A stretch of 64,000 nucleotides of DNA from Granulicella mallensis. GTDB lineage: Bacteria > Acidobacteriota > Terriglobia > Terriglobales > Acidobacteriaceae. Positions 62,632-64,000 of the stretch are shown one piece after another. The stretch lies in NCBI RefSeq assembly GCF_014203225.1, contig NZ_JACHIO010000003.1, forward strand, positions 248,001 to 312,000, given 5' to 3'. The translations under genes were made by a program, and so were the position numbers. The notes beneath the pieces were generated by a model, which did no database searches, was not told the origin of the DNA, and saw nothing but the letters and a program-made list of their open reading frames with translations. The stretch's first letter is position 1, and every line of letters starts with the position of its first letter.

Positions 62632-63664
62632 GCTTACCTACAGTCCAACTCTCAGGCAGAAAATCATGCACGACAGTTGCATGACCTGTCTTCCTGGCAA
62701 GTTCTACGGCCACGTTGCCCGCCGCCACATCCAGAATGCCCAACCCAAAAGGACTGAAGAGGAGCGGCTTGCCCGGGATGCGGACCGGTGTCTTTCCGGC
62801 CAACACCGCACCCAGAGTCGTGCGGATGAAATCCCGGTTCTGCACCTGCTCGCTGGCCAGGTGGATGGAGGTCTGGTTGCTGCAAACGTGCTCCACGTCG
62901 TCGACAACGTTATCTGCTTGCAAGATTGCCTCCGGCGTGAAGTCGCGCAGAGAGACATGCAAAATCACAGCATCAGACTTCACGCGATCAAGCTGGCCGA
63001 GGTATGGCGTCGTTGCCGTTGTTGCCAGGCTGACAAGATCGCTGGTGCTGAGGAGCGCACCGGAGTCTTCGGAGATGCTGAACCGTCTTCCCTCTGCCAG
63101 ATGCTGACAGCCCTCGACGAACTGAACCGCGCGTGAAGGAAGCAGGTCGAACACTTGGATGTGATCCACCTCCGGATGAACAGTGAGGAGGAATCGTAGC
63201 GTATGAAAGTTGATAAAACCGGCTCCGATCAGCCCAATGGTCCGCACGGATCCCGGGGCCTTAAAGGTCTGCGCAGCCAACGCGGCGCTGGCTGCCGTGC
63301 GATACGCGTTGATAAGCGAGCCCTCCAGAATGGCTGTCGCAAAACCCGTGTTCGGAGAGTTGAGCACCAGAACAGCAGAGGCACGGTCTTGCCCGCGTTG
63401 AAGATTGCCCGGGAACGAGGCCACCCATTTCATTCCGGCTATCGGTTGTTTCCCGCCCAGATAAGCAGGTTTGGCGATGATGCGTGCTGACGGATCGTGC
63501 GGAAAACGCAGGAATGGGCAATTCGGCAGGGACGTATCACCGGCCTCATGGGTCAGATAGGCAGCGCGTACAGCTTCGATCAGGCCCAGTTCCTGGCCTT
63601 CAAACAACACTCCAATCTCCTTTCCACGCAGCAACAAGATGTCGCCGTTGTTCAAACTTCCCAT
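62621..63664 (-). CDS. sbnB: SbnB-like dehydrogenase for L-2,3-diaminopropionate synthesis
   Basis: Ornithine cyclodeaminase/mu-crystallin family enzyme which, in the SbnB subgroup, oxidatively cleaves N-(1-amino-1-carboxyl-2-ethyl)-glutamate to L-2,3-diaminopropionate and 2-oxoglutarate with NAD. The Rossmann motif is IGLIGAGFINFHTLRFLLT; ARIIAKPAYLGG and MKWVASFPGN are the substrate-site blocks, and NTGFATAILEGSLINAYRTA the family signature. The ATG at 63664 gives 347 residues; a longer frame to 63721 would lie inside sbnA. It overlaps sbnA by 13 bp. The specific SbnB call depends on that neighbour and on the close overall match. Confidence 0.87.
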   Translation of the reverse strand: MGSLNNGDILLLRGKEIGVLFEGQELGLIEAVRAAYLTHEAGDTSLPNCPFLRFPHDPSARIIAKPAYLGGKQPIAGMKWVASFPGNLQRGQDRASAVLVLNSPNTGFATAILEGSLINAYRTAASAALAAQTFKAPGSVRTIGLIGAGFINFHTLRFLLTVHPEVDHIQVFDLLPSRAVQFVEGCQHLAEGRRFSISEDSGALLSTSDLVSLATTATTPYLGQLDRVKSDAVILHVSLRDFTPEAILQADNVVDDVEHVCSNQTSIHLASEQVQNRDFIRTTLGAVLAGKTPVRIPGKPLLFSPFGLGILDVAAGNVAVELARKTGHATVVHDFLPESWTVGKHAN

Positions 63665-64000
63665 GCCTGATCCGCCTCCTCCATCGTTAGTGAGGCATCC
63701 CCAAAGTGTTGCCCCGTCCACTCTTTGGAGAAAATGGTGTCCAGATAACGCTCGCCTCGGTCGCAGAGAATCGCGGCGCAGGTCGCGCCGTCAGGAATGC
63801 TGGCCTGATACCTGGCAATGGCAGCTACAACGGCGCCGGCAGAACCACCGGCAAAAATGGCCTCCCGGCGCAGTAGATGGAAGCACCCGCGCACGCATTC
63901 GATGTCGGAGACTTTGACGTGGTCATCTTCGAGGCCGGAGTAATACAGTTCCGGCAACCGCGAAGCTCCGTGGCCCGGGATCAGCCGCTTCTTCGGCTGG
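63652..64000 (-). CDS. sbnA: SbnA-like O-phosphoserine-dependent ACEGA synthase (partial)
   Basis: C-terminal part of a PLP-dependent cysteine-synthase-like enzyme; the gene continues past the right edge. Visible are RLIPGHGASRLPELYYSGLE, VSDIECVRGCFHLLRREAIF, AGGSAGAVVAAIARYQ and ILCDRGERYLDTIFSKEW, all typical of SbnA rather than CysK (DRGERYLDTIFSKEW is the SbnA-type ending). SbnA joins O-phospho-L-serine and L-glutamate to form the substrate of SbnB. The overlap with sbnB and the shared pathway support the assignment. The PLP lysine lies outside the window. Confidence 0.85.
   Translation of the reverse strand, partial: QPKKRLIPGHGASRLPELYYSGLEDDHVKVSDIECVRGCFHLLRREAIFAGGSAGAVVAAIARYQASIPDGATCAAILCDRGERYLDTIFSKEWTGQHFGDASLTMEEADQAWEV

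Overview
The window looks like chromosome from a soil acidobacterium of class Terriglobia (Acidobacteriaceae; Edaphobacter, Granulicella or Terriglobus type). The signs are a TIGR03435 protein, several secreted family 3 glycoside hydrolases, an actinobacterial-type high-affinity [NiFe]-hydrogenase locus, an orphan PRTRC protein E gene, and palindromic intergenic repeats of a kind I associate with this class. The genus is inference; no rRNA gene is present.

Layout. 0.1-9.5 kb: a carbohydrate block with three secreted GH3 glycosidases, an acyltransferase-3 membrane protein, a remnant of a second acyltransferase, a PhzF-like protein and a 326-bp inverted-repeat element. 10-19.6 kb: mixed metabolism (HpnB-type glycosyltransferase, MEKHLA protein, DUF2165 protein, broken TetR regulator, FAD-linked oxidase, AraC regulator, cyclase-family hydrolase, HD hydrolase, MarR regulator with DHA2 efflux pump). 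19.7-20.2 kb: two tRNA 3' fragments. 20.5-34.5 kb: a one-direction hydrogenase locus, hypFCDE, then hhyS-hhyL, NifU-like, a 59-aa protein, DUF5947, DUF6084, a 439-aa unknown, a maturation protease, a 34-aa DUF6893-like peptide, hypA, hypB and a nickel transporter. It encodes structural subunits, cofactor assembly, processing and nickel supply for a group 1h hydrogenase, the type that scavenges atmospheric H2. A P4-type integrase fragment lies just beyond it. 35-47.4 kb: secreted proteins (beta-propeller, TIGR03435, GH79, esterase-like, S9 peptidase), the orphan PRTRC-E gene and mobile-element debris (two AAA ATPase tails, IS630 and IS6-like remnants, IS630-type terminal repeats, a fragment of a large Ig-like repeat protein).

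47.7-64 kb: a biosynthetic cluster running leftwards. At the right edge sbnA (partial) and sbnB would make L-2,3-diaminopropionate. A P-loop kinase, a free carrier protein, an acyl-CoA dehydrogenase and a SerRS-like amino acid:carrier-protein ligase follow in a tightly overlapping operon. Further left are a one-module PKS (KS-AT-KR-ACP) and a one-module NRPS (C-A-PCP-TE) coupled by a GTGA overlap. My reading is that an amino acid loaded and oxidised on the free carrier protein, and/or diaminopropionate, is built into a small hybrid product; this combination is the best candidate for an undescribed system here. Between the two halves, on the opposite strand, are an 81-aa protein made of 13 tandem Phi-Lys-x-x tetrapeptides and a secreted PafA-type phosphatase.
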